From Paenibacillus cellulosilyticus (GTDB lineage: Bacteria; Bacillota; Bacilli; Paenibacillales; Paenibacillaceae), in NCBI RefSeq assembly GCF_003182255.1, contig NZ_QGTQ01000004.1:1-64000 (forward strand): a stretch of 64,000 nt of DNA. Direction: 5' to 3'. The notes under the pieces are model-generated. The model ran no database searches. It saw nothing but the letters and a program-made list of their open reading frames with translations, and had not been told where the DNA came from. The position numbers and the translations under genes are program-made. Below are positions 45,194 to 55,239 of the stretch, one piece after another (the stretch's first letter is position 1; every line of letters starts with the position of its first letter).

Positions 45194-47025
45194 TGGTACA
45201 ACCTCCCTTCGGATTGCACTTGCTTCTGACCCGCAAATCCGCGTTCAGGCTCGCCAGGAATCCATGCATCAGCCGCTGTCGCAGAATCGTTGTCAGGACG
45301 ATCGGCGTATTGAATCCGGTACACGTCACGATATGTACCATTCACCGCAAGCAGCTGCTCGTGCGTGCCTCGTTGAACGATTCGGCCGTTATCCAATACG
45401 ATAATTTCATCTGCATGTCGCAGAGAGGAGATCCGGTGCGCTATGACGAACGTCGTGCGTCCTGCCATCAGCTCGCGGAAGCCCGCTTGAATTTCATGTT
45501 CCGTCTCCATATCGACGGCGCTCGTCGCATCGTCAAGAATGAGAATGCGAGGATTGCGAATAAGGGCGCGTGCGATGGAAATCCGCTGTTTCTGGCCGCC
45601 GGACAATCCCATGCCGCGTTCACCGACAACCGTGTCATATCCGAGCGGCAGCTCCATAATGAAATCATGCGCCTTCGCCAGCTTCGCCGCCTTCACGATC
45701 TGCTCCATCGTCGCATCCTTCATGCCATAAGCGATGTTGTTGCGAATCGAAGCCGAGAACAGGAATGTTTCTTGAAAAACAGGTGCGATCGCGCCGCGCA
45801 GCGATTCGATATCCAGCTCGCGAACATCGATTCCATCAATCGTCACCTTGCCCTGCTTCACATCATAAGCGCGCATAAGCAGCTGGATGACCGTCGATTT
45901 GCCGGAGCCTGTGCCGCCAAGCAAACCAATCACTTTGCCCGGCGCTGCATCGAGGGCGAAATTCGTGAGTGCCATCGGGCCATCGCCATAGCCGAATGAT
46001 ACGTTGTCGTACCGAACATGACCTTTCATCGCGTCGCCGCTCAGAACGACGGGATGCTCCACATTTTTCACATGAACATACTCATTCAGCAGCTCCAGCA
46101 TCCGCTCGCCGGAAGCCTTCGATTGCGTGTAGTTGTTAATGTGGAAGCCAATGCCCCACATCGGGCCGATGATGTACCACGTTAAGCTGAAGAAGGCAAC
46201 GAACTCACCGATCGACAGCTTGTCATGGATAACGAAAATACCGCCCGAGATAAGGAGAATGACGGCGCTTATATTCGCAAGAAGCTCCATAATCGGGAAG
46301 TATCTTCCCCATACGCGTGATACGCTGATTTGATTCTCTTGATAATCATTGCTTTTCTCAGCAAATTTGTTCACTTCATGCGATTCGCGCGCGAACGATT
46401 TGACCGTACGCACACCCGTGATATTCTCTTGCACCGCTGTCGTTAAACGGCTCATCGCCAGCCGCATCTCGCGGAAGGCCGGGTGAATGCTCTTCTCCAG
46501 ACGCAGCGCCGTAAAGGACAACAGCGGGATGGTCACGAGCGTCAGCAGCGTGAGCTGCCAGTTAATCGAGAGCATCATGATGCCGCCGAAGATGACCATC
46601 AGAATCATGTTAAGGATCTGAGCAAAGCCGAAGCCGATAAAGTTGCGAAGCGCTTCCAAATCAGCCGTTAAACGAGACATTAAGTCGCCTGTCTTCGCAT
46701 TATCATAGTAACGGAAGCTTAAGTATTGCAGTTTGTCATAACATGCATTGCGCAGTCGATAGGCAACCCGGTTGCCAAGTCGTCCGCCGAAGAAGCCGTG
46801 GAAAAACTGAAGCGTGCTCTTGAGCGCGATAACGCCGACGAGCGACAGCGATAATGCTGGTACAAGCTCGAATCTGTTTTTCATAATGACATCGTCAATC
46901 AGAATCCGCAGCATATTCGGATATACAAGTCCAAGTGCCGTCGCTGCCATCAAGCATAAAATCGATGAAACTAAATACTTCTTCTCGACCCAGTAGAACT
47001 CTTTCAGTTGCTTAAAGACTTCCAC
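45190..47025 (-). CDS. Heterodimeric ABC exporter, first subunit (BmrC/YheI type)
   Basis: A 611-residue half-transporter with six membrane segments (about 15-310), Walker A GGTGSGKST, canonical signature LSGGQKQR, and Walker B LILDDATSAVD in which Asp replaces the catalytic Glu, marking the degenerate subunit of heterodimeric exporters. The C-terminal tail (about 580-611) is polar. GTG start with GAGGGGAA upstream. First gene of a two-gene operon. I see no regulatory leader ORF like bmrB upstream. Confidence 0.93.
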   Translation of the reverse strand: MEVFKQLKEFYWVEKKYLVSSILCLMAATALGLVYPNMLRILIDDVIMKNRFELVPALSLSLVGVIALKSTLQFFHGFFGGRLGNRVAYRLRNACYDKLQYLSFRYYDNAKTGDLMSRLTADLEALRNFIGFGFAQILNMILMVIFGGIMMLSINWQLTLLTLVTIPLLSFTALRLEKSIHPAFREMRLAMSRLTTAVQENITGVRTVKSFARESHEVNKFAEKSNDYQENQISVSRVWGRYFPIMELLANISAVILLISGGIFVIHDKLSIGEFVAFFSLTWYIIGPMWGIGFHINNYTQSKASGERMLELLNEYVHVKNVEHPVVLSGDAMKGHVRYDNVSFGYGDGPMALTNFALDAAPGKVIGLLGGTGSGKSTVIQLLMRAYDVKQGKVTIDGIDVRELDIESLRGAIAPVFQETFLFSASIRNNIAYGMKDATMEQIVKAAKLAKAHDFIMELPLGYDTVVGERGMGLSGGQKQRISIARALIRNPRILILDDATSAVDMETEHEIQAGFRELMAGRTTFVIAHRISSLRHADEIIVLDNGRIVQRGTHEQLLAVNGTYRDVYRIQYADRPDNDSATAADAWIPGEPERGFAGQKQVQSEGRLYH

Positions 47026-47381
47026 ACGTTCCCCTCTCTCTCTGTACTAGCCTGTTGGATTGGAAATACGAATGAATCGTAACAGCAACCTATCGATAGT
47101 TCAAACGGAGTATGTGCACCTATACGCGCCTATGTGCTCCTTCGCATCGCTGAGATCAGCTTATTGGGGGGTATTCTTCCATATCGTCAATAATCCGCTC
47201 CAAATGATCACAATTCCTCCGTTTTTGCACAATTTCACCTTGGTAATTGCATATTTTGCCATAGCATAATATCTGAATGTATCATGCATAATGGAGCCCG
47301 GCTCCCTTAACCCCGGAATGGTAGAGCAGGGACTTCGACCCTTGGACCCTTTAATCTTTTTCAAAAACCCTAAATCCAAGA

Positions 47382-47580
47382 TTTCTACCCACCCAAACCA
47401 AGATTTCTACCCACCCAAACCCTCCCTGCTAGGGAGGGCCCCGGGGACGCTGTCCCCTGGACCCCTGAAAGGGGTCGTGGGATCGTCTGAGGCGTGGATA
47501 AGATGCTGCGTGCTTGGGGTCGCGTACCCCTGAGGGGTAAAGCTTTTGTTCGTGCGTTTTCTTGGGGCTGCGCCCCTTTG
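47382..47580 (+). repeat. Dispersed intergenic repeat, copy 4 (full length)
   Basis: The head is duplicated: ATTTCTACCCACCCAAACCA then TTTCTACCCACCCAAACC, followed by CCCTCCCTGCTAGGGAGGG (a hairpin) and GGCCCCGGGG. The tail is GGGGTAAAGCTTTTGTTCGTGCG. The 658-bp gap from 47026 to 47683 otherwise holds only the dynamin gene terminator; from 47026 to 47381 I see nothing I can name. Confidence 0.72.
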
Positions 47581-47621
47581 AGAACCTTTATTTTGAAAAC
47601 AAACAGGAAATAGTGGTTACA

Positions 47622-47666
47622 AAAAAAACGTCTGCCTTTCCGATTGCTCGGTTTGGGCAGACGTTT
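47622..47666 (-). terminator. Terminator after the dynamin gene
   Basis: AAAACGTCTGCC/GGCAGACGTTTT arms; on the minus strand a TTTTTTTTGT tract follows. Confidence 0.88.
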
Positions 47667-47683
47667 TGTGATTAGAGAAAAGA

Positions 47684-50600
47684 TTATGGTTGCAGCAGGC
47701 TTTGGAGCGACTTGTGGAGCTCGGTCAGCTCTTCGAGGTTGCTGCCGTCTTGGAGAGATGCGAGCAGACCGTCCGCGTAAGCACGGGCTTCTTCGGACAG
47801 CTTGACGCTGCTTGTATCTGCGGCTTCGCGGAGACGCGATTCGTAGATGGCGTTCCACTTGGCTGCTGCTTTCTCGGACCAGCTGCGAAGTGGATCAGCA
47901 AGCAATGCTTCGATGTCAGCGCGCATCGCGGCTTTGCCGTCACCTTCGAAGAATTGACGCGGAGATTTGAAGCGACTCCAGAACCACTTCGCATCGACTT
48001 GGCCTGCATCCCAGCTGCTGCCAACTGTGTCAGCTGACCATTCGGAGCGGACAAAGGCAGAAGCCTCGAAGCCTGCAAGCAGGTCGGCAAGCTCAGTATT
48101 GGCACGCTCATAACGCTCTTTCATGAGCGCGTTCAGCGCGTTGTCCATACGGAGTGTCGTTGCTTCGAGCTCTTGTGCAAGCTCGATTGCAAGCTGACGA
48201 TCAAGCTCAAGCCAAGACGTCCAGATCGCTTTCTTCAAATCGCGGCCGTCATCGCGCAGCGTCGAAGGGTTAAACGCATTATTGTAAAACTCGCCGAACC
48301 GCAGGCCGATCCGCTGAAGAACGTAGAAGAGCAGCTCTTCGAGCTCGCGCTTCATCCGATCATACTGAAGATCTGCTAGCTCGCTGACCGATTTGGCAAC
48401 AGCACCAGCACGCTCTGTCTGAACAAGCAGCTGTTCGCGCTGCTGAGCACGTTCTGCTGCGCTGCCGCGAGCAGAGTCAATCCAACCTGCTACTTGCGTA
48501 CCCGTGCGTGCAATATCGCGATCAGCTGATTCTACCGCCATCCGGCCAAGATCATCACGGATAAACGTTGTGAACGATTGTTCGAATGCAGCAACACCGG
48601 ATTGCTCCAATGCAGCCTGATCGCCATCTTGTTTCGCGTCGAGCGCTTGAAGGCTCGATACCGGATAGAGACGTGGGAATCGAATACCGTGCTGCAGCAA
48701 ATTATCGGAGACGTGCTTGAGCACGGCTTGCAGCTCTTCCTGCGAGGACGCGAGGTCCGCAGCATTAACGAGGAAGAACATTTTATCAAGCTCGAATTGA
48801 TCCTTCACGCGGCCGAGCTGCATCAGGAACTGACGGTCAGCCTGCGAGAACGCATGGTTGTAATAAGTAACGAACAACACGGCATCCGCATTCTTGATGT
48901 AGTTGAAAGCGACGCCGGTGTGCCGCGCGTTGACTGAGTCTGCCCCCGGCGTATCTACGAGTACAATGCCTGCATCGGTCAGCGGACAGCTGTAGTGCAG
49001 CTCGATCTCTGCAACGAAGCAGGAACGGGACTCTTCTGCAACGAAGCGACGGTATTCATTTTCGTCAACAGACAACACTTGGCCAAGGCTGGATGAATGA
49101 TTATTCCAGCCCATCTCGGCAGCTTTCAAGAAGCTGTAATGCGGACGTCCGCCTGCTTGAACCGCATCTGGACGAAGCGCTGCGATGCGGCGCATCAAGC
49201 CTGCCTCGTCCGCCGGCAGATCGGTTTCGCCGAGAAGGGCAAGCGAGTAACGAAGGTCGTCGAGCATGCCTTCCTTCGGTTTCATGACAACACGTGCGCT
49301 GCCGTGCGGCTGTGTATCGGTCGGCGGCACGATGCGGTTGATCGCTGCCGTTGTTGGGTTCGGCGACACAGGCAATGCCGATGCGCCGATGAGCGCGTTC
49401 GCGAGCGATGATTTGCCGGCGCTGAATGCACCGAACAGCGCGATCGTGAACCGGCTGCTCTGCAGCCGGTCAGCCTTCTCGCGCATCGCGCGAGCAGCGG
49501 CGCCGAGCGTGCCGTACGGCGCCAACAGCGCAGCAGCGCTGCGAAGGCGCGCAGCCGCCTGGCGCTGCGGCGCAAAGGCGTCGCCGCCAGCGAGCGCAGC
49601 CGCTGGCGCAGCTACCGCGCGAGGCGCGGCTGGCGCTGCGGCAGAGCCGCGCGCCCCGGCGCCGGCGTTGCCCGCCGCCACAGCGGCTGCCTGCTGCGTC
49701 GCAGCAGCAGCGGCGCTTGGCGCAGCAGCGCGAGCGTCTCCGCGCTGCGCTGCCGCTGGCGCAGGCAGCACCGGCGCCGCCGGCTTCGCCGGCAGCAGTG
49801 CCGACTGCGCAGCCGCGTCGGCAGCGAGCCGCTGCGCGAGCGCCTCAAGCTTCGCGAGCGCTGCCGCACGCGAGCCAAGCGCACGAAGCTCCGCTTCGGC
49901 TTCCTTCACCGCTGCATCATTGCTCGCAGCGATGAAGGCTGCGATCTCATCGATCAGCGGCATGACCAGCTGACGATAAACCGATTTGACATCCGCGGCA
50001 ACATCGCGGCTATAGGTCATCGTGTACTCGTTGCCAAACGATGCGCCTTTGTTGACCCGCTCCGTCAGCCACTCACCCGTTGGCGACCAAACAATTTGCT
50101 TCAAATGCGCAGTCACTTGATCATCTGACAAGCCTGCTTTTTCTGCTGCCTTGCGCAGCAGCTCCGTCAAATGCCACTCGATCGCCGATTTAACAACCGA
50201 CTCGAACTCACTGCGGAATTGCTCCTGTCGGCGTTCTTTCTCCGCAGCTGTCTTCGCGCCTGCAAACAACAGCCCTGCCTTGAAGCCAGGCTTGCAGCTC
50301 TCAAGAAATTGATGCGCGATATCACGCAGCGCAGCAGGCGTAATAATGGCACCGTCCAGCAGCGATTGCACATCCTTACGCATCGCTAGACGTTCCTGCT
50401 CGGCTTGCCCTTTGAGTGCTGTAAGTCGATCTTCAAGTGCACGAAGTGTGCCTTTTACTTCAGCCGCGCCTTCTTCGCCACCTGCTGCTTCGAGATACTG
50501 CTGACGTTCTGGTTCTGCCAACTCTTCCTGCCGTTTCGCATGAACATTTACTAGATGACGCAGCGATGCCGACACACTCCAGTCTGCCAGCTCTCCTCGA

Positions 50601-51403
50601 ACGGTTGCCAGCTTGCGAAGCAAGCCTTTGAGCGACTCGTATTCATTATGCGGGTGTTCCGGTTCACGGCTCGTCACATACAGAATGCCTGCTGGCTCCA
50701 AGTGCCAGTTCGCGAATGCTTGCTCTACACTCGTGCGATACTCCTCGAACGACAGCTCACGTTCACGATGCTTATCGATTTGATTGACAACCAAGTAAAG
50801 CGGTTTGCCCCAATCCTTCAGTTCTTTCGCAAACGAGAAGTTGATCTCCGACTGGACATGGTTGTAGTCCATTACATAAAACACAACGTCGGCCAAATGA
50901 AGCGCTGATTCCGTTGCTTGTTTATGCGCATCATCTGTCGAGTCAATACCCGGCGTATCGAGCAGCATCATATCATTGCTAAGCAGCTCTGACGGATATA
51001 CAATATCGACGGTCATATAACGAGCGCCGTCAATGCAATATTTGTTAAGGTGCTCCAGCTCCGAGGTCGGAAGCTCCACCATCTCTTGGCGTCCGTCTGC
51101 GGTTATCTGTTCAATCTTCACAGCAGCGCGTGGGCCACCTTGAATGGTCACAACGTTAGCACTTGTCGGAATCGGACTAGAAGGCAGCAGCTGCGCGCCG
51201 CACAACCGATTCACCAGCGTCGATTTCCCTGCTGAGAAGTGGCCGCAAAATGCAACAGCAAGCTTATCGTTCGATCGTTTATCCGCTAACTGCTTTAACT
51301 TGCCTGCTGTTTCGCTGTCCCCTGTCTGCACCATTTTCGTTTCAAGCGTTTCAATCGCTTCTGCCCAAACACTTTCTTTCGTTTCCGTTAAACGGCTCAT
51401 CAT
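47684..51403 (-). CDS. dynA: Two-GTPase dynamin-like protein (DynA type)
   Basis: A 1239-residue protein made of two dynamin halves in one chain, as in B. subtilis DynA (about 1190 residues), a membrane-tethering and fusion GTPase linked to membrane stress protection. First half: G1 GHFSAGKST (about residue 60), G3 DTPGIDST, G4 NQIDKH. Second half: G1 GAFSAGKSS (about 660), G3 DTPGADSV, G4-like NAADLA. Between them (about 525-630, DNA 49490-49900) lies a very Ala/Pro-rich, GC-rich linker not typical of the family. ATG at 51403 follows GGGAG at 7 nt. Confidence 0.93.
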   Translation of the reverse strand: MMSRLTETKESVWAEAIETLETKMVQTGDSETAGKLKQLADKRSNDKLAVAFCGHFSAGKSTLVNRLCGAQLLPSSPIPTSANVVTIQGGPRAAVKIEQITADGRQEMVELPTSELEHLNKYCIDGARYMTVDIVYPSELLSNDMMLLDTPGIDSTDDAHKQATESALHLADVVFYVMDYNHVQSEINFSFAKELKDWGKPLYLVVNQIDKHRERELSFEEYRTSVEQAFANWHLEPAGILYVTSREPEHPHNEYESLKGLLRKLATVRGELADWSVSASLRHLVNVHAKRQEELAEPERQQYLEAAGGEEGAAEVKGTLRALEDRLTALKGQAEQERLAMRKDVQSLLDGAIITPAALRDIAHQFLESCKPGFKAGLLFAGAKTAAEKERRQEQFRSEFESVVKSAIEWHLTELLRKAAEKAGLSDDQVTAHLKQIVWSPTGEWLTERVNKGASFGNEYTMTYSRDVAADVKSVYRQLVMPLIDEIAAFIAASNDAAVKEAEAELRALGSRAAALAKLEALAQRLAADAAAQSALLPAKPAAPVLPAPAAAQRGDARAAAPSAAAAATQQAAAVAAGNAGAGARGSAAAPAAPRAVAAPAAALAGGDAFAPQRQAAARLRSAAALLAPYGTLGAAARAMREKADRLQSSRFTIALFGAFSAGKSSLANALIGASALPVSPNPTTAAINRIVPPTDTQPHGSARVVMKPKEGMLDDLRYSLALLGETDLPADEAGLMRRIAALRPDAVQAGGRPHYSFLKAAEMGWNNHSSSLGQVLSVDENEYRRFVAEESRSCFVAEIELHYSCPLTDAGIVLVDTPGADSVNARHTGVAFNYIKNADAVLFVTYYNHAFSQADRQFLMQLGRVKDQFELDKMFFLVNAADLASSQEELQAVLKHVSDNLLQHGIRFPRLYPVSSLQALDAKQDGDQAALEQSGVAAFEQSFTTFIRDDLGRMAVESADRDIARTGTQVAGWIDSARGSAAERAQQREQLLVQTERAGAVAKSVSELADLQYDRMKRELEELLFYVLQRIGLRFGEFYNNAFNPSTLRDDGRDLKKAIWTSWLELDRQLAIELAQELEATTLRMDNALNALMKERYERANTELADLLAGFEASAFVRSEWSADTVGSSWDAGQVDAKWFWSRFKSPRQFFEGDGKAAMRADIEALLADPLRSWSEKAAAKWNAIYESRLREAADTSSVKLSEEARAYADGLLASLQDGSNLEELTELHKSLQSLLQP

Positions 51404-51608
51404 CGGTTTCTCCCACTTTCTTCTCTCTATCGTTCGACCGTACAAGTAGACAGGTTAGCACGTATCTATAAAGACATGACACGTGATATCTGTCTGCTGC
51501 AACTCGTATAAGCCGCCCTATCTGTACATGCCTCACGGTTCCCCAATCCGCAGCTCTCTGTCATATACATACGCGTTTTCCTCTAAGCAAGACTCCGCGT
51601 TATTGACA

Positions 51609-52322
51609 CTACGATGAACTCTTCTTCGTCTTCGCCACAGCACGAGTCGTTACTGTAGTCTTCCTCGATCTCGTGGCGGTTGGCTTCATCCGACGAGCAC
51701 CTTCTTTGCAAATATCAAGCAGCGGACAAATGTCACACTTCGGCTGCTGCGCCTTACAGTGATAGCGCCCGAAAAATATTAACGTATGATGCGTCTGTGT
51801 CCACATGTCTTTCGGCACCAGCTTCATCAGCTTTTTCTCGACCTCAAGCACCGAGTCATCTTCTTTCGCAACTCCTAGACGTTTAGACACACGCTCCACA
51901 TGGGTATCAACCGCGATAGCGGGTACACCAAATGCATTCGATACAACGACATTTGCTGTCTTACGCCCTACCCCAGGCAGTTCCGTCAGCTGTGAATGCT
52001 CTCTTGGCACATCGCCGTTGTACTTATCAATGACGATCTGGCAAAGCTTCTGAATGTTCGATGCCTTGCTGCGAAACAGTCCGATCCGTTTAATATCCTG
52101 CTCAAGCTCTTCTAGAGGAACAGCTAGATAGTCTTCCGGACGCCTATATTTCTGGAATAACGACTCTGTTACCTTATTAACCGTCTCGTCCGTACATTGT
52201 GCAGATAGTAATACAGCGATCGTCAACTCAAACGGATTACTATGACGAAGCTCACAATGCGCATTCGGAAACATCGCATACGTCTCTTCCAATATGCGCT
52301 TCATACGTTCCTTTCCTGTCAT
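51609..52322 (-). CDS. nth: Endonuclease III
   Basis: A 237-residue DNA glycosylase/AP lyase acting on oxidised pyrimidines. The helix-hairpin-helix is ELPGVGRKTANVV, where the Lys is the Schiff-base nucleophile, and the catalytic Asp is in AVDTHVERVSKRLG. The [4Fe-4S] cluster Cys ligands follow the C-x6-C-x2-C-x5-C pattern in CKAQQPKCDICPLLDIC. The last 25 residues are a basic Ser/Thr/Lys tail beyond the usual end. Start ATG preceded by GGGGAGAGGG. Not joined to dnaD here, unlike in Bacillus. Confidence 0.96.
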   Translation of the reverse strand: MTGKERMKRILEETYAMFPNAHCELRHSNPFELTIAVLLSAQCTDETVNKVTESLFQKYRRPEDYLAVPLEELEQDIKRIGLFRSKASNIQKLCQIVIDKYNGDVPREHSQLTELPGVGRKTANVVVSNAFGVPAIAVDTHVERVSKRLGVAKEDDSVLEVEKKLMKLVPKDMWTQTHHTLIFFGRYHCKAQQPKCDICPLLDICKEGARRMKPTATRSRKTTVTTRAVAKTKKSSS

Positions 52323-52400
52323 TACCCTCTCTCCCCAAATAAACGCTATTAGTCAAAAGTGTAGCGAAAAATGTCACGTCATGCAACCAAAACGAGAAAC

Positions 52401-52450
52401 AAAAGACCTCTGCAAGCAGCCGAGCACCGGCGTACTTACAGAGGTCTTGT
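52401..52450 (-). terminator. Terminator after the SLH protein gene
   Basis: AAGACCTCTG/CAGAGGTCTT arms around a 26-nt loop with inner GCCG/CGGC pairing; on the minus strand TTTTGTTTCTCGTTTT follows. Confidence 0.82.
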
Positions 52451-52465
52451 CATTGAGACTAGGAA

Positions 52466-55186
52466 TTATTGCTTCGCGATCTCGATTACTTTGCCATCAT
52501 AATAGTACAAAACGAGCGTATCGCCGTCTACAAGTGATGTTGGTTCAATCGTCGTGCCACCGGACGTCAACGAAATGTTCGTTAGTGTAAACTTATAGTT
52601 CGTATCGGTTACAACTTGACGTTTCGTTTGAATCGTGTCTGTCGTAGCATCATACTTGAAGAATGTTTTCTCCTCACTCGTCAGTACCGTAATGAGTACA
52701 TTACCCTTCGTATCTTTGCTAGTTTCCACACGATCGCCTGTTTTGAGCGTTGTATAGCTAGTCGACGAAACACCATTACGCTTGATTGTGTAGCTTGAAC
52801 CAAGCGGTACAGTCACCGTCTGTCCTGAATAATTGACCAGTTGAATCTGATTCGCATCAACGCTTGTTACTGCACCAACATTGATGGATACACGCTGTAC
52901 ACTCGATGGCGTGCTGCCGACGAAAGTTACGTTCACTACATTGCCTGCTGCCAAGCTTCCAACCGTGATTGTGTTTCCATTCTCATCGAGCATATCGATA
53001 CTGCCCGCACTGTATTCAACCGCCGTGCCGCTGCCTTCACGAATCATAAGCTTATTGGTGGAAGCATTCACGGAAACTACCTTCATTTGAACCGTACGGT
53101 GAATATAGATGCCACTTACTTTATCTTGGTCCGAGTTCATTGCAGCTGTAATCGTATCGCCTGTCTGAATGTCAGCCAGCGTAGTGCTCGTGCTGTTATA
53201 TGACTCGACAAATGGCGAGTCCAACGGCAGTGTCATCAACGTGCCATTCATAGACATCGTGATTTTAGAAGTCGACGTAGAAACCGAAACGACTGTACCC
53301 GTATATCGGAATGCGAGCTGGACTCGCACGATGGTATCGCCCGTGTAGCTGATCGTAATTTTACGACCTTTGGTCAGCAAACCGCTTGCTACCGCAGTTT
53401 CGATCGTGAACACGGTTCCGTTCAAATCAATCTGGCTGTCAGAATTAAAATAAAGCGTAAGGATTTTGCCGTTTCCATCCACGACACTGAGTGCGCTCTG
53501 GTCGCTATAATAACCTAAAATCTCAGTTCCGACCGCCATCTCCACCTTGCGGTTTTGAACGGATATCTTCGTTACTTGATCCGAAGCGTTAATCGTCAGT
53601 TCAAGCTGGTCACCATCTTGCAGGTCGGTCATCTGCGAAGTTGGCAGTCCCTCAATATATACAACAGTCGAACTTATAATCGGCTTAGTAATATATTTAT
53701 TGTCTTTCACATACGTAATCGTTTTGGAATCGGAACTATAGAACGTGCCCGTCTCCGTCTTAGCTGCATTCGTCGATTCAACGACCAATTTAGTGAGTTC
53801 GCCGTTCTTCACTTCATACGTGATCGTATCTCCGGCCTTAATCTCGGACAACGAAGTAATGAGTGTATTGCCGTTTAACAGCAAAGCGTTGGATGCAATA
53901 TCCCAAGTCTCCGAAGTACCGTTGTTATTGATCGTAATCGATGTAGTGCCTACGGATTGAACTGTGCCTGAACCACTTTTCGTTTGCGAATCCCCAGCAA
54001 TCTGAATCGAAATCGCAGTTGGCGTTTGACGATATTTATCGCGTAATACTTTAATCTCTGCTCCTGCAGGAACCTCAGATAATGAGATTGTGTTTCCATT
54101 GCTATCAAGCACCTGTAAATTATTGCTATAAGGAATTTTCAAATAATCATCGGCACCACTAGGCCAGATAAATAGCGTATTCGTGCTAGAAACCGCTCTT
54201 TCGAACGTTCCATTAATCGTTTCGACCTGTTGTTCCGTGCTAAGCTGCTCAATATATTGAACAGCGCCGTCCTTAACGATAACCGATACAGGCGCGTACG
54301 GTACAAGATTAGAAGCAGTCGTCAATTGCTCAGAATCCGAGCGTGCATAGACCGTGCTGGCGCTGCTGCTGTAGGTTTGATCGCCATTATCGGTGTATAA
54401 GCCAATCGTACCGTCCTCCAGCGTTGTTAGAATACCTTCTGTCTGCCCTTCATAACTAACTGGATATTCTCCTTCAGCCAAGCTAAGCAGCTTTGCCATC
54501 ATGGCACGCGTTACAGCGCCTGCTGGATCGAACTTGTTGTTCGCCACACCGTTCATCAGCTTGAGATTCACTGCCTCATTGATATAACCAGCGTAGCCAT
54601 CACCTACCGCCGACGCATCATCGAATGGAATCGATTGGTTGGCTAATGCCTCTGCATCGGCATTCTTACCAATAGCCTTCACGATCAGTTTCGTTACCCA
54701 TTCCCGTGAAGCCTTCGCGCTGCCCCAGTCCTTGCCCTCTTTATCTGCAATCGCGAATTGATCGTTCTGATCGATCAAACCTTTCTCGAATGCAAGAACA
54801 ACATATGGAACGAAATAATTGTCGACATGGAACGAGCTCGGGAATACAACTGCTTCGTCAAGATTTAACTGGTCTTCTAATCCAGCGAAGCGAATCGCCA
54901 TAACGATCGCTTCCTGACGAGTCACACTATCAGATGGTCGGAACGAACCATTATTGCCGACGATAATGCCTTGGAACGCCAGCTTCGAAATATGTTTCTC
55001 AGCCCAGTGTCCCGATACTACGTCCGAAAACGGCGTAGTAGATGCAGTTGCTCCAACAGCATCTGTCGACGTTACACTGGAGGTTGTATCGTATGGTACT
55101 GCAGCTGCCGAAACGGTGCCGCCAGCTGTTAACGACAATGCAAGAAGCCAAGCAGCTGCTTTATAAGATTTCGGATGATAAATCAT
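52466..55186 (-). CDS. S-layer-homology domain surface protein
   Basis: A 906-residue exported protein. Signal peptide (about 1-28, AWLLALSLTAGGTVSAAA), then three SLH domains at about residues 50-100, 110-175 and 185-240 (FSDVVSGHWAEKHISKLAFQGII and the VTRQEAIVMAIRFAG pair are the clearest), which bind pyruvylated wall polymers. The remaining 650 residues are many short beta repeats with GTVxSV and DGDTLxL patterns, presumably a stalk or adhesin. No enzymatic domain recognised. ATG is 9 nt after GGAGG. It precedes a GerMN lipoprotein and amidase on the same strand in reverse order of transcription. Confidence 0.93.
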   Translation of the reverse strand: MIYHPKSYKAAAWLLALSLTAGGTVSAAAVPYDTTSSVTSTDAVGATASTTPFSDVVSGHWAEKHISKLAFQGIIVGNNGSFRPSDSVTRQEAIVMAIRFAGLEDQLNLDEAVVFPSSFHVDNYFVPYVVLAFEKGLIDQNDQFAIADKEGKDWGSAKASREWVTKLIVKAIGKNADAEALANQSIPFDDASAVGDGYAGYINEAVNLKLMNGVANNKFDPAGAVTRAMMAKLLSLAEGEYPVSYEGQTEGILTTLEDGTIGLYTDNGDQTYSSSASTVYARSDSEQLTTASNLVPYAPVSVIVKDGAVQYIEQLSTEQQVETINGTFERAVSSTNTLFIWPSGADDYLKIPYSNNLQVLDSNGNTISLSEVPAGAEIKVLRDKYRQTPTAISIQIAGDSQTKSGSGTVQSVGTTSITINNNGTSETWDIASNALLLNGNTLITSLSEIKAGDTITYEVKNGELTKLVVESTNAAKTETGTFYSSDSKTITYVKDNKYITKPIISSTVVYIEGLPTSQMTDLQDGDQLELTINASDQVTKISVQNRKVEMAVGTEILGYYSDQSALSVVDGNGKILTLYFNSDSQIDLNGTVFTIETAVASGLLTKGRKITISYTGDTIVRVQLAFRYTGTVVSVSTSTSKITMSMNGTLMTLPLDSPFVESYNSTSTTLADIQTGDTITAAMNSDQDKVSGIYIHRTVQMKVVSVNASTNKLMIREGSGTAVEYSAGSIDMLDENGNTITVGSLAAGNVVNVTFVGSTPSSVQRVSINVGAVTSVDANQIQLVNYSGQTVTVPLGSSYTIKRNGVSSTSYTTLKTGDRVETSKDTKGNVLITVLTSEEKTFFKYDATTDTIQTKRQVVTDTNYKFTLTNISLTSGGTTIEPTSLVDGDTLVLYYYDGKVIEIAKQ

Positions 55187-55239
55187 GTACGATAGCCTCC
55201 TCGATTAGTAAACAGGTTGCTCCTACTTGTACTTCTAAT

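Noticed and set aside
47291-47533. An 80-codon plus-strand frame in the dynA downstream gap
   Set aside because: Made almost entirely of the dispersed repeat; no ribosome site.
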